Assembly: GCA_038207155.1 (NCBI GenBank)
Contig: JBBRAB010000020.1
Location: 12,821 to 76,820 of the forward strand
Length of the DNA stretch: 64,000 nt
From: FEN-1139 sp038207155
GTDB taxonomy: Bacteria > Myxococcota_A > Polyangia > Polyangiales > Polyangiaceae
Direction: 5' to 3'
Shown: positions 33,924 to 42,241 of the stretch, one piece after another
Position numbering within the stretch: the first letter of the stretch is position 1
How the letters are laid out: every line of letters begins with the position of its first letter
Notes under the pieces: generated by a model
Told to the model about the DNA's origin: nothing
Database searches by the model: none
What the model saw: only the letters and a program-made list of their open reading frames with translations
Made by a program: the position numbers and the translations under genes

Positions 33924-35531
33924 TTAGAGTCCCCGCAGCGTTGGGATGACCCCACGCTTGACGACGGTGTCTCGTGCAAATCGCTGCGCGGTGTCGGGAA
34001 AATCTATATTGAAATGCAGCCCGCGGCTCTCGCGGCGGCTGGCGGCGCTGGTGATCACCAGCTCGGCGACGGTCTGAATGTTCCGGAGCTCGATCAGGTC
34101 ACGAGTGAGCACGTGACGCCAGTAATACTCGCGGATCTCGTCGGCCAAGACCGCGATTCGGCGCGCCGCGCGACGGAGCCGCGAGTCGCTGCGGACGATG
34201 CCCACATAGTTCCACATCAGGCGTCGGATTTCATCCCAACTGTGGGACACGACGACTTCCTCCTCACTCGGCTGGGCGGAACCAACCTCCCACTCCCGCA
34301 CCTCAGGCAGGGCTTCCTCGCGAAGTCGGGGCAGCTGGTCCTTCAGGCAGGCCGCGGCGCGGCGGGCAAACACCACGCCCTCGAGCAACGAATTGGACGC
34401 CAGTCGGTTGGCGCCATGCAGACCAGTGCATGCCACTTCCCCGATCGCCCAGAGGCCAGGAAGCGTGGTGCGTCCGTTCAAATCCGAGGTAAGCCCCCCG
34501 CACATATAGTGCGCAGCGGGCACTACCGGGATCGGCGCAGTGCTCATATCCAGGCCAAATTTCAGGCATTGTGCGTGAATACTGGGAAACCGCTCACGGA
34601 CGAAATCCGCCGGCCGGTGCGTGATATCGAGCATCACGTGATCAGAGCCGGTGCGCTTCATCTCGTAGTCAATCGCGCGAGCCACCACGTCCCGCGGTGC
34701 GAGATCGGCCATGGGGTGATGGCGTTTCATGAAGGGCTCCCCGCTGGCAAGACAGAGTCTGGCCCCCTCCCCCCGCAGCGCCTCGCTAATCAGAAAGCTC
34801 TTGGCGCGCGGTTCATACAGCACCGTCGGATGAAACTGGAAAAACTCCATATTGGCGACTTCCGCGCCGGCGCGGAACCCCATGGCGACCCCATCCCCGG
34901 TGGCAATATCTGGATTGGACGTGTAGAGGTACACCTTGCCCGCACCACCCGTGGCGAGCACCGTTGCGCGCGCTCGAATCGTCTCGACGGCTCCGCGCTG
35001 CTCATCGAAGACGTAGGCACCGATGCAGCGGTCAGGGCCGCCAAATTTGCTCATCGTGATGAGGTCAACCCCCGTGCACCAGGGGCGAACGCGAATGTTG
35101 GGGTGCGCCATCACGGCCGCGAGCAGGACTCGCTCCAGCTCGGCGCCCGTCAAGTCACCCGCATGAGCGACACGCCGCTCGGAATGCCCCCCTTCACGCC
35201 CCAAATCGAGCGCGCCACTCGTCCGCCGTGAAAACTCGATTCCTTGCTGCATCAACCACTCGATCGCGGCAGGTCCCTCGCGAACGCAAAGGTCGACTGC
35301 CTCGTTTCGGCAGAGCCCCGCTCCCGCCTGGTGGGTGTCCTCGATGTGCTTTTCGAAATTGTCGTCGGCAGCCAGCACCGCGGCGATGCCCCCCTGAGCC
35401 CAAGCCGTTGCTGCGTCATGAGGCAGCCGCTTGGTGAGAACGAGCACCTCTCCGTGGTGAGCCGCCTCCAGCGCGAAGGAAAGCCCCGCAATGCCGGTGC
35501 CCAGCACCAAGGTGTCAACGAGCTCTGACAT
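33924..35531 (-). CDS. nadB: L-aspartate oxidase
   Basis: 535 residues from the ATG at 35531. FAD-binding GTGIAGLSFALEAA at the N-terminus, ATAWAQGGIAAVL, active-site region AGDLTGAELERVL and the C-terminal capping domain with MWNYVGIVRSDSRL, the order of fumarate reductase-like flavoproteins of the NadB type. NadB oxidises aspartate to iminoaspartate, the first step of de novo NAD synthesis; nadA and nadC are not in the window. Divergent from etfB; the 298-bp spacer contains two adjacent palindromes. Confidence 0.92.
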   Translation of the reverse strand: MSELVDTLVLGTGIAGLSFALEAAHHGEVLVLTKRLPHDAATAWAQGGIAAVLAADDNFEKHIEDTHQAGAGLCRNEAVDLCVREGPAAIEWLMQQGIEFSRRTSGALDLGREGGHSERRVAHAGDLTGAELERVLLAAVMAHPNIRVRPWCTGVDLITMSKFGGPDRCIGAYVFDEQRGAVETIRARATVLATGGAGKVYLYTSNPDIATGDGVAMGFRAGAEVANMEFFQFHPTVLYEPRAKSFLISEALRGEGARLCLASGEPFMKRHHPMADLAPRDVVARAIDYEMKRTGSDHVMLDITHRPADFVRERFPSIHAQCLKFGLDMSTAPIPVVPAAHYMCGGLTSDLNGRTTLPGLWAIGEVACTGLHGANRLASNSLLEGVVFARRAAACLKDQLPRLREEALPEVREWEVGSAQPSEEEVVVSHSWDEIRRLMWNYVGIVRSDSRLRRAARRIAVLADEIREYYWRHVLTRDLIELRNIQTVAELVITSAASRRESRGLHFNIDFPDTAQRFARDTVVKRGVIPTLRGL

Positions 35532-35669
35532 GTCGCGGAAGATAGTGCGTTGTGTCGTGGGTGGGGTCAGCAATCGCGCAATCGACCCCGGACGCGGTTC
35601 GGCCGACTTTCCAGTGCCAAACCATCGTTCAATGCACGCTGCTCATTGTCGCCGACCCACTACCTCAGT

Positions 35670-35694
35670 CGCAACTTGCGACCTAGATCCTAGG
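35670..35694. promoter_or_regulatory. Pair of adjacent palindromes in the nadB-etfB spacer
   Basis: CGCAA-C-TTGCG (35670-35680) is followed one base later by CCTAG-ATC-CTAGG (35682-35694). Two palindromes side by side in a divergent spacer suggest operator sites. The regulator is unknown; no NrtR or NadR site consensus is recognised. Confidence 0.35.
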
Positions 35695-35829
35695 CAGGTG
35701 GGTAATTGGTGCCCGCCGTACCGTTGACGAACGCCGAATTCGGTCGTAGCTCAGTTTCGCGCGACGCGCACTGGCTAACTGGCCGGCAGTCGTGAGCCTG
35801 GAGCCAGAGCGAGAGAAAGTGCACTCGTC

Positions 35830-36660
35830 GTGAAGATCCTAGTCCCCCTCAAGCAGGTAGCCGACCCTGACAACGCGAATCGGGTTCGTGTCAGCGCGGA
35901 TGGCACCACGCTGGAGAGCGGCGAGCTTGAGCGCAAGGTCAATCCGTTCGACGAGTACGCCCTTGAGACCGCGTTGCGCTTGACTGAGGACGGGCGCGCG
36001 CCGCGCCAGCGTGTTGGTGAGGTCGTCGTGGTGACGCTGGGTCCGGACCCCACTACGACCATGCTTCGCTCGGCTCTCGCGACTGGCGCCGACCGCGCCT
36101 ACCGCGTGGACGCGACTGACGAGCACCTGGACGGGCGCCTGGTCGCAAACGCCCTTAGCGCCCTCGTGCAACGCGAGCAACCCGACCTTGTTCTACTCGG
36201 AAAACAGACCGTCGACGGTGACGCGGGTGAGGTCGGCCCTCGGTTGGCCGCTAAGTTGGGCTGGCCCCAAGCCACCTTCGCGGCAATGGTTCACCAGACT
36301 TCCGCTAATGAACTCAGGGTAACTCGCGAGGTGGACGGCGGCATTCAAACCCTGGCGTTGTCGCTTCCGGCGGTGATCACCGTGGATCTGAGAATCGTAT
36401 CGCCAAACAGCGTTCGCTCGCAGCTGACCCCAAACGATTTCCACTATTCCGGTGGTGTGAGGTTTGCGTCGTTGCCTTCCATCATGCAGTCCAAGCGAAA
36501 GCCCCTCACCGTGCTGTCGCTGGCAGAGCTCTGTCCCGGTGGGGACCTGGCCCTCACTCACGACAGCTATTTTGTTCGCAACGCCAGAGCGGCTGGACGT
36601 CGCGTGAGTTCGCCGGCTGAACTTGTGCACCTGCTCGCCACTGAAGCGAAGGTCTTGTGA
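35830..36660 (+). CDS. etfB: Electron transfer flavoprotein subunit beta
   Basis: 276 residues from a GTG. Starts KILVPLKQVADPDNANRVRV and contains VNPFDEYALETALRL, LVLLGKQTVDGDAGEVGPRLA and SLPAVITVDLRI, the conserved blocks of EtfB. The first of these is the AMP-binding family hallmark. With EtfA it forms the FAD heterodimer that passes electrons from acyl-CoA dehydrogenases and related enzymes to the quinone pool. The stop overlaps the etfA start as TGATG. The length (276) is slightly above the usual 250-260. Confidence 0.95.
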   Translation: MKILVPLKQVADPDNANRVRVSADGTTLESGELERKVNPFDEYALETALRLTEDGRAPRQRVGEVVVVTLGPDPTTTMLRSALATGADRAYRVDATDEHLDGRLVANALSALVQREQPDLVLLGKQTVDGDAGEVGPRLAAKLGWPQATFAAMVHQTSANELRVTREVDGGIQTLALSLPAVITVDLRIVSPNSVRSQLTPNDFHYSGGVRFASLPSIMQSKRKPLTVLSLAELCPGGDLALTHDSYFVRNARAAGRRVSSPAELVHLLATEAKVL

Positions 36661-37679
36661 TGACGGTCCCCTCCAGTACCCCGAGTCGACCAGCTCAATT
36701 GCTCGTCGTAATTGAGACCGAGCATGGTGGCGGGCTGCGACGCGCGAGTCTCAACGCGATTCGCTTCGCCGAGCGTTGGGCGGCCGCCGTTGGCGGAGGT
36801 TACTCACTTCTGCTCTGCGGTCACCTTATCACCGAGCTCGCGTCCTCGCTGGCCAGCTACGGCGCCAACCGAGTCTTCGTGGTGGACTCGCCCTCGCTGG
36901 CTTCAGCCCAAGCCGAGCTGCACGCGCCGGCCATCGCTGAGGTGGTGGAGAGTCAGGATTTCGACGCGGTCGTTGCCTGCGCTACCAGTTGGGGCAAGGA
37001 TGTTCTCCCGCGCGTCGCTGGCTTGCTTGACGCCGCCTTCGTCGGTGATTGCGTGGCTGTTGAGTCGAGTCGCGGGCGCGTCCTGCTCGTGCGAGCGGTC
37101 AATGCTGGCAATGCCTTTGCGCGTTGCGAGGTCCACGCTGCCCGTACGGTGCTAACGATACGACAGAGTGAGTTCGAGCCCGCAGTGCCCGTTGGGGGAC
37201 ACTCGGATCTGGTGACCGTCGTGGCGCCTGCGGTCCGCGCGGAGTCCCAGCAGGTACGCGAGCTTGGCTTCGAGCCAGTTCGCAGCAGTCGCCCCGACCT
37301 GTCCGACGCGCGCGTGGTCGTGTCGGGGGGACGCGCGCTCGACGCGCGCTTCTTCGACGTGTTGGGTCCTTTGGCTGATGAACTCGGTGCCGCGATCGGC
37401 GCCACCCGCGCCGCCTGCGACGCCGGATTCGCGCCTGGGGACTTTCAGGTCGGACAAACGGGCAAGGTGGTGGCTCCCGAACTCTACTTCGCGGTCGGGA
37501 TCTCCGGAGCCATTCAACACATCGCCGGGATCAAGGGCGCGCGCACCGTGGTAGCGGTGAACTCCGATCCCGAGGCCCCGATCTTCTCAATCGCGGACTA
37601 TGGGCTGGTGGGTGACCTGTTCGAGCTCATTCCGGCGCTGGTTCGCGCCATCGCGCAGTATCGCACCAACGCCGCCTAG
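36660..37679 (+). CDS. etfA: Electron transfer flavoprotein subunit alpha
   Basis: 339 residues from the ATG at 36660, overlapping the etfB stop by one base (an in-frame GTG sits directly before it). The C-terminal FAD domain is diagnostic: RVVVSGGRALDARFF, GQTGKVVAPELYFAVGISG and IQHIAGIKGARTVVAVN. FAD in EtfA receives electrons from dehydrogenases. It is the last gene of a two-gene operon. The next feature downstream is the tRNA-Pro promoter, and a clear terminator for etfA is not visible. Confidence 0.95.
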   Translation: MTVPSSTPSRPAQLLVVIETEHGGGLRRASLNAIRFAERWAAAVGGGYSLLLCGHLITELASSLASYGANRVFVVDSPSLASAQAELHAPAIAEVVESQDFDAVVACATSWGKDVLPRVAGLLDAAFVGDCVAVESSRGRVLLVRAVNAGNAFARCEVHAARTVLTIRQSEFEPAVPVGGHSDLVTVVAPAVRAESQQVRELGFEPVRSSRPDLSDARVVVSGGRALDARFFDVLGPLADELGAAIGATRAACDAGFAPGDFQVGQTGKVVAPELYFAVGISGAIQHIAGIKGARTVVAVNSDPEAPIFSIADYGLVGDLFELIPALVRAIAQYRTNAA

Positions 37680-37746
37680 GCTGGAGCCTCCCTGTAGCCA
37701 GCGTGGGACGGGATGCCGATTTGGGACTTTTTTACCCTTCGTCGGC

Positions 37747-37775
37747 TTGACAGAAGCGCGTCGGCAGAACATTCT
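37747..37775 (+). promoter_or_regulatory. Sigma-70-type promoter for tRNA-Pro
   Basis: Perfect -35 TTGACA (37747-37752), 17-bp spacer, -10 CATTCT (37770-37775). Transcription would begin about 20 bp upstream of the tRNA. Confidence 0.7.
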
Positions 37776-37800
37776 CCGGCGCCCGCAAGGCAATGGTTTC

Positions 37801-37877
37801 CGGGGCGTAGCGCAGTTTGGTAGCGCGCACGGTTCGGGTCCGTGAGGTCGGCAGTTCGAATCTGCCCGCCCCGACCA
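37801..37877 (+). tRNA. tRNA-Pro (anticodon CGG), CCA encoded
   Basis: Complete cloverleaf: acceptor CGGGGCG/CGCCCCG, D stem GCGC/GCGC, anticodon stem CACGG/CCGTG with loop TTCGGGT (anticodon CGG), T stem GGCAG/CTGCC with loop TTCGAAT, discriminator A and genomic CCA (37875-37877). It reads CCG codons. It has its own promoter and a strong terminator 11 bp after the 3' end. Confidence 0.96.
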
Positions 37878-37888
37878 AGTCACCCGAC

Positions 37889-37921
37889 AAAAAGGACGTT
37901 CTCTCCGAGAGCGTCCTTTTT
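37889..37921 (+). terminator. Intrinsic terminator after tRNA-Pro
   Basis: AAAAAGGACG (37889-37898) pairs with CGTCCTTTTT (37912-37921), extended by TCTC/GAGA inside; the loop is short and a run of T follows. A strong, possibly bidirectional terminator. Confidence 0.88.
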
Positions 37922-38584
37922 GCATTTTGCATTCCGCCACCTCCGGACCTGGGAGCGGTCTGGCGCGACCGCGCCCAGCTCCCGGACCAGCCATGCGGGC
38001 GCGCAAAAGGCCCGGCTGCGACGGGCCACGCAGCACGGCCATGAAGAGCGCGGAGTCAGGTCCAACTAGAACAAACCTCACGCCACAGGCTCACGCTCGG
38101 GCCACAGGCGCAGGCCCTCCCGTCGCCAGAGCTGGCGTGCCTCTTTTGACGTCCAACCCTCGGCTCGGTGGCGCGACCCGGCCGCTGCTGTCGCGAGGAC
38201 TCCGGGGACTCGGCTGTGGCCGCCGGTGGCACTTCAGCTTTGCTCAATCGCGCTGCCACGAGGCCACTGACCCCAGTCGCCGTTCGTAACGAGCGGATGC
38301 ACGCCGTAGAGACCCTAGGATGTCCCGACCGAGGGGCGATGCTCCGCAATCGCTGATCAGCTGCTAGACCGGTCCCCGGCTCCACTGGTCAGCTGGCCGC
38401 CAGGCTCTCTGGTTAACTTCGAAGGTGTTAGGCGCACCATCGGGAGGCAGGGCGACGGAGAAAAGCATTTCCCTCTTTCAGTGGGATTGAAGTCGCATTC
38501 CCGGAGGTGCTATTGTAGTGTCACTGTATTGAAGCCTTGCCCCCGCGGGATTCTCCAGGTGGGCAGTCTTTGAGGAGGCTCACC
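37922..38584. other. Gene-free stretch of about 660 bp upstream of the receiver-XRE gene
   Basis: No coding frame with conserved character; open frames on both strands are low-complexity by-products of GC content. One long hairpin is visible: GGGAGC (37951-37956) with GCTCCC (37978-37983), with internal pairing of GGTC/GACC. A candidate promoter (38487-38516) precedes the downstream gene. Either a regulatory region or a lost or unknown RNA gene. Confidence 0.45.
38487..38516 (+). promoter_or_regulatory. Candidate promoter of the receiver-XRE gene
   Basis: TTGAAG (38487-38492), 18-bp spacer, TATTGT (38511-38516). The start codon (38585) lies about 65 bp downstream, and AGGAGG at 38573-38578 is spaced 6 bp from it. 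Confidence 0.45.
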
Positions 38585-39193
38585 GTGCCGATCGATGTCC
38601 CTGCCGTACGCATTCTGATCATCGACGACGATCCTGCGATCTGCGAGTACATGCAGACGCTGCTGGAAAAGGACGGCTTCGTCGTCAAGACCCTGAGCGA
38701 TCCGTTGCTCGCTGAGCAAGAGATCCGTCAAGGCGCGTATCACGTCATCATCCTCGACCTGATGATGCCCAACATGGACGGGATGGAAGTCCTGCGCCGC
38801 ATTCGGGCAATCGACAGCGACATCGCGGTCGTGATCTTCACCGCGCACCCGAACCTCGACACCGCGGTTCAGTCAATGAAGCTCGACGCTTCCGACTACA
38901 TCAAGAAGCCGTTCAACGTCGATGAGTTCCGTGAGGTGCTCGCCCGCGTGATGAAAAAAAAGGGTCTCGCCCGCACCCCGGAGGAACAACTCCACAAGGT
39001 GATCGGCGACACGATTCGCACGATTCGCAAAGAGAAGGAGCTCACTCTCAAGCAGATGAGTCGTCGCACCGGCCTATCGATCTCGCTTTTGTCCCAGATC
39101 GAACGAGCCGAGTCGAGCCCCTCGATTTCAAGTCTGTACAAAATCGCTGTTGCACTGGACGCCCGCATCCAAGACCTGTTCGGCGACAACTGA
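38585..39193 (+). CDS. Response regulator with receiver domain and C-terminal XRE helix-turn-helix
   Basis: 202 residues from a GTG with an excellent AGGAGG six bases upstream (38573-38578). Receiver domain at 8-125: acidic pair Asp14-Asp15, phospho-acceptor Asp58 (ILDLMMPNMDG), Thr86 and Lys108 (KKPF), all present, so it should be phosphorylatable. The C-terminal part (about 135-198) is a Cro/CI-type HTH: IRKEKELTLKQMSRRTGLS and LLSQIERAESSPSISSLYKI. Response regulators normally end in winged-helix, LuxR or Fis-type HTHs; an XRE output is uncommon. No histidine kinase is adjacent, so it is an orphan. Confidence 0.88.
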   Translation: MPIDVPAVRILIIDDDPAICEYMQTLLEKDGFVVKTLSDPLLAEQEIRQGAYHVIILDLMMPNMDGMEVLRRIRAIDSDIAVVIFTAHPNLDTAVQSMKLDASDYIKKPFNVDEFREVLARVMKKKGLARTPEEQLHKVIGDTIRTIRKEKELTLKQMSRRTGLSISLLSQIERAESSPSISSLYKIAVALDARIQDLFGDN

Positions 39194-39235
39194 ACTTGCG
39201 GCGGTTCGCCGCCCTCACGCGCCAGCACAGAAGTC

Positions 39236-39268
39236 AAAAACGCCGCACCCGAAGACGGATGCGGCGTT
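39236..39268 (-). terminator. Intrinsic terminator of tRNA-Met (bidirectional)
   Basis: Stem AACGCCGCA / TGCGGCGTT (39239-39247 and 39260-39268), 12-nt loop. On the minus strand it is followed by TTTTTG, ending the tRNA-Met transcript; on the plus strand by GCTGTTTT, so it may also stop the receiver-XRE transcript. Confidence 0.8.
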
Positions 39269-39277
39269 GCTGTTTTG

Positions 39278-39351
39278 TACCGAAGGACGGACTTGAACCG
39301 TCGACACCGCGCTTATGAAGCGCGTGCTCTAACCGGCTGAGCTACTTCGGC
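39278..39351 (-). tRNA. tRNA-Met (anticodon CAT), probably elongator
   Basis: Complete cloverleaf on the minus strand: acceptor GCCGAAG/CTTCGGT, D stem GCTC/GAGC, anticodon stem CGCGC/GCGCG with loop TTCATAA, T stem GACGG/CCGTC. Position 1:72 is a G-T wobble. CCA is not encoded. The GAGCA-CGCG...GCGCGGTGTCG body resembles elongator Met, but a CAT anticodon alone cannot exclude tRNA-Ile2. Confidence 0.9.
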
Positions 39352-39363
39352 AGGAGGCGGGCC

Positions 39364-39392
39364 AATATGAATTTGCGGAGCTAGCCTGTCAA
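39364..39392 (-). promoter_or_regulatory. Sigma-70-type promoter for tRNA-Met
   Basis: Minus strand: perfect -35 TTGACA (39392-39387), 17-bp spacer, -10 CATATT (39369-39364), 13 bp upstream of the mature tRNA start. Among the best promoters in the window. Confidence 0.75.
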
Positions 39393-39507
39393 GGCACTCC
39401 CACTCATCCTGGGGCCATCGTTGCGTGATGGGCCCTCCAGCCGCCCACCGGACGGTGCCGGAGCGGTGCCGAGGTCTCAGGGACGGAGGAGTCTCTGGTC
39501 TGATTCC

Positions 39508-40302
39508 CTAGTTCCGGCTGGTAAGGCCGAACACGCGCTCGGCATTGCGAGTGCTTTGCGCCGCGAGTTCGAGCTCTGTCTCACCCCGCAGCTCTGCCAG
39601 AAAACGTCCCGTGTGGACGACCCAGCCTGGCTCGCAGGGCCAGGCCCGCCGCTTGGGCACGGGCGCCAAATACGGACTGTCGGTTTCCACCAAGAGTCGT
39701 TCGCTCGGACAGAATTGAGCGGCCTCACGAATTGCCTCGGAACGAGGAAACGTGACTATGCCGGAGAAGCTGAGATAGAGCCCAAGATCGAGCGCCGCAC
39801 GCGCAAACGCCACGTCTTCACTGAAGCAGTGGAGAATTCCGCCAACCGCCGACACCCCCTCGGTCCGTAAGAGCTCAAGCGTGTCGCCAGCGGCCGAGCG
39901 GGTGTGAATGACGACCGGCTTGTGCCGCTCGCGTGCGACTGCGATGCACTCAGCGAAGACCGACTTCTGAAGGTCGCGCGGTGAGTGGTCGTAGTGATAG
40001 TCCAGCCCGATCTCCCCAAGCGCCACCACTCGCGGTTCGTTGAGCAAGCTGAGCATCGGCGACATTAGCGAATCACGCTCGTCGGCATCGTGCGGGTGAA
40101 TGCCGACGGCCGCCCAGACATCCGGATGCCGCTGCGCCAAACTGACAGCACCTTGCATGCGCTCGGCGTCTCCAACACCAATGTCTACAAACGCGGCTAA
40201 CCCCGCTTGCCGTCCCCGAGCAAGAACGGCATCAACGCCATCAGGGTAGTCCTTGGCATCTAGATGACAATGGGTGTCAGCCCAGCGAGGTCCGTCACTC
40301 AC
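39508..40302 (-). CDS. tatD: TatD-family metal-dependent hydrolase
   Basis: 264 residues from a GTG. All TatD elements are present: WADTHCHLD, GIHPHDA, GEIGLDYHY, VVIHTRSA, GILHCFS and the closing LLVETDSPYLAPVP. The metal ligands (His, His, Glu, His, Asp) are intact. TatD proteins are 3'-5' exonucleases linked to DNA repair and other processes; the precise substrate is not predictable. The start overlaps the stop of the upstream DsbD-like lipoprotein gene as GTGA, so the two are translationally coupled. Confidence 0.95.
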   Translation of the reverse strand: MSDGPRWADTHCHLDAKDYPDGVDAVLARGRQAGLAAFVDIGVGDAERMQGAVSLAQRHPDVWAAVGIHPHDADERDSLMSPMLSLLNEPRVVALGEIGLDYHYDHSPRDLQKSVFAECIAVARERHKPVVIHTRSAAGDTLELLRTEGVSAVGGILHCFSEDVAFARAALDLGLYLSFSGIVTFPRSEAIREAAQFCPSERLLVETDSPYLAPVPKRRAWPCEPGWVVHTGRFLAELRGETELELAAQSTRNAERVFGLTSRN

Positions 40303-40823
40303 GGCGCAACAACCAGTGGCAAGCTCAGTTGCCGTCGCTCCATCAAACAGCGTCCAGCCGTACAGAGCGAGAATGCGGCCTCGCCCTGGAGCACGATCGC
40401 GCCCTTCGTGGCCGAGGTGAACACCACGTCAAGCTCTAGACCTGCAGGCTCCGGCTTGCCTTCACGGGTCACAACCGGGCTCGCGAAGGTCACCCCTCCA
40501 CCCGCCGCTCCACGGAATTTGTGCGGGTATTCCTCATTGACGTGAAAGGGAGCCTTGGCGCTCAGCATCACCTTGGCATGGGCCGGCTGCCCCGCGACAA
40601 CCTTGTCGGCACAGCTGAGACGCAGCGAAAACTCCGGCTCGATCCATTCGGCGCGCGCCGCGAGCGCCGGTGCGGACGCCACTGCCGGCGCCTCAGCGGC
40701 CTTTATAGCGGAAGGCGCTACCGCAGCGCCTGACTCGCTGGCACTGGCGCGGTCGTGGCAGCCGACAAGAGTCAGCGCGAATCCCGAAACCAGAAGACTT
40801 AGCGCGACGCCCTTGGCAATCAT
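40299..40823 (-). CDS. Lipoprotein with DsbD N-terminal-like domain
   Basis: 174 residues. Lipobox TLVGC (Cys22), then an Ala-rich linker and an immunoglobulin-like domain ending FSLCTAGRCLMERRQLSLPL. This C-x4-C context resembles the N-terminal (alpha) domain of DsbD, where two cysteines exchange disulfides with periplasmic partners; FHVNEEYPHKF also fits that family. The rest of DsbD (membrane and thioredoxin parts) is not fused here. It would act in the periplasm. The gene overlaps tatD by four bases. Confidence 0.65.
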   Translation of the reverse strand: MIAKGVALSLLVSGFALTLVGCHDRASASESGAAVAPSAIKAAEAPAVASAPALAARAEWIEPEFSLRLSCADKVVAGQPAHAKVMLSAKAPFHVNEEYPHKFRGAAGGGVTFASPVVTREGKPEPAGLELDVVFTSATKGAIVLQGEAAFSLCTAGRCLMERRQLSLPLVVAP

Positions 40824-40944
40824 GCCGCTGGTGTACCACTCCGATACGCCGCGTCCAAGCCGACGAGAGTCCGTCCGCCGCGGCGCTCAGCCCCCGTGCT
40901 TGCCCGAACTCCGCGCGCGGAATCTCGAGAGTGATTCGTCGAGC

Positions 40945-42207
40945 TTACATCACGAAAACGAGCACGACGGCGAGCAACACCATCATGACCATCCCAACGA
41001 TCACGGCAGGGATTAGCCACTTTGGCATGCCGCGCGGAACCCCCGGCGCAAAATCGAGCGGACCATCGTCGACTACAGGCGCCAGCGCACCAAGGCCCAC
41101 CCCATCGCCGAAGAAGCCATCCATGGCCTCTCCGGGCTCCGCAGGCAGGGGCGTCGCCATGAGCTGCGGAAGCTTTGCCTCGATGATTCGCTGAAGCTCG
41201 GCCTCCGGCTGGGTCAACCAGTCGACATGGTTTCCTTCGAGCCCATAGGCTTGACCGAGTTGATCGGCGAGGGCCGCCACCGACTCGGTGCGTAGCGCTG
41301 GACTCTTTTGGAAGCCGCGCGACAAGACCCGATCCACCAGCGGGGGGACGGGATAGCGCCCGCCGGCAGCCGCTTGCGTCACCGCGAGCGGCGTCTTGGT
41401 CAAAATCTCCAGCAAGATGCTGGGTCCGGTGGGCCCGTTGAAGGGGACCTTCCCGGTGAGGCACTCATAGACGATCGCGGCCAGCGCCCAAACATCGGCG
41501 CGATGATCCAGCGTCTCGAGGCCCTGGGCTTGCTCGGGTGCCATATAGTAAGGCGAACCGATCGTCGTCCCCATCACAGTCAGCTTCTTGGCGTTGTCGG
41601 CCTTGTCCTTGACCGAGCCAAAATCGAGGATTTTGGCGTTATCGCCGTCGCTTGTCTGACAGAGAAAGATATTGTCAGGCTTTAGGTCGCGGTGAACGAG
41701 ACGACGCGCATGGGCATCCCCCAAGCCTGCTGCCAGCTGAGCCAGCATGCGAATCACTCGACTCGGAGGCAGCGTCTTTTCGCGCTTGAGCGTACTGCGC
41801 AGCTCCTCACCGTAGAGGAACTCCATCGCAAGGACATAGCTGCCATCGCCCGTCGGCTGAAAATCGTAGACCTCAACGACGTGCTTGTGAGTCAGCAGCT
41901 GACTGACCTCGAACTCCCGCTTGAAGCGCTCGAGGGCAACCTTGTCATTGGTCACCTCAGGGTGCAGGACCTTGAGGGCGACGTTTCGCTGCGACTGAAC
42001 GTCGAGCGCTTCGTAAACACGCCCCATGCCTCCGTCAGCCACGACCCGTCGAACCTGGTAGCGTCCGCAAAGCATCACTCCGATGCGCGGATCGCCACCC
42101 GACTGAGCAACGGGCGCCTGACTCACCGAAATCAGCTGACGCCCATCCACGGGACAAAATCCCGAGTCAGGTGGGTACAGGCGACCACAGTCGGGACAGG
42201 CTTTCAC
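40945..42207 (-). CDS. Ser/Thr protein kinase with N-terminal zinc ribbon
   Basis: 420 residues. N-terminal zinc-ribbon-like start MKACPDCGRLYPPDSGFCP, then a kinase domain (about 50-310): glycine loop ADGGMGRVYE, Lys79 in VALKV, HRDLKPDN (172-179), DFG (195-197) and APEQ; all catalytic residues are in place. A variable linker and a C-terminal transmembrane helix (about 394-419, WLIPAVIVGMVMMVLLAVVL) place it in the inner membrane with almost no periplasmic domain. This layout is common in myxobacterial kinases. It lies 34 bp downstream of a zinc-ribbon coiled-coil protein gene. Confidence 0.92.
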   Translation of the reverse strand: MKACPDCGRLYPPDSGFCPVDGRQLISVSQAPVAQSGGDPRIGVMLCGRYQVRRVVADGGMGRVYEALDVQSQRNVALKVLHPEVTNDKVALERFKREFEVSQLLTHKHVVEVYDFQPTGDGSYVLAMEFLYGEELRSTLKREKTLPPSRVIRMLAQLAAGLGDAHARRLVHRDLKPDNIFLCQTSDGDNAKILDFGSVKDKADNAKKLTVMGTTIGSPYYMAPEQAQGLETLDHRADVWALAAIVYECLTGKVPFNGPTGPSILLEILTKTPLAVTQAAAGGRYPVPPLVDRVLSRGFQKSPALRTESVAALADQLGQAYGLEGNHVDWLTQPEAELQRIIEAKLPQLMATPLPAEPGEAMDGFFGDGVGLGALAPVVDDGPLDFAPGVPRGMPKWLIPAVIVGMVMMVLLAVVLVFVM

Positions 42208-42241
42208 AGAGCTGGCCTCTGATGACTAACGGTGAGGTTGC

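Noticed and set aside
37927..38385. Open frames on both strands in the gene-free region
   Set aside because: No conserved motif, Arg/Pro/Ala-rich composition, no ribosome site; treated as non-coding.
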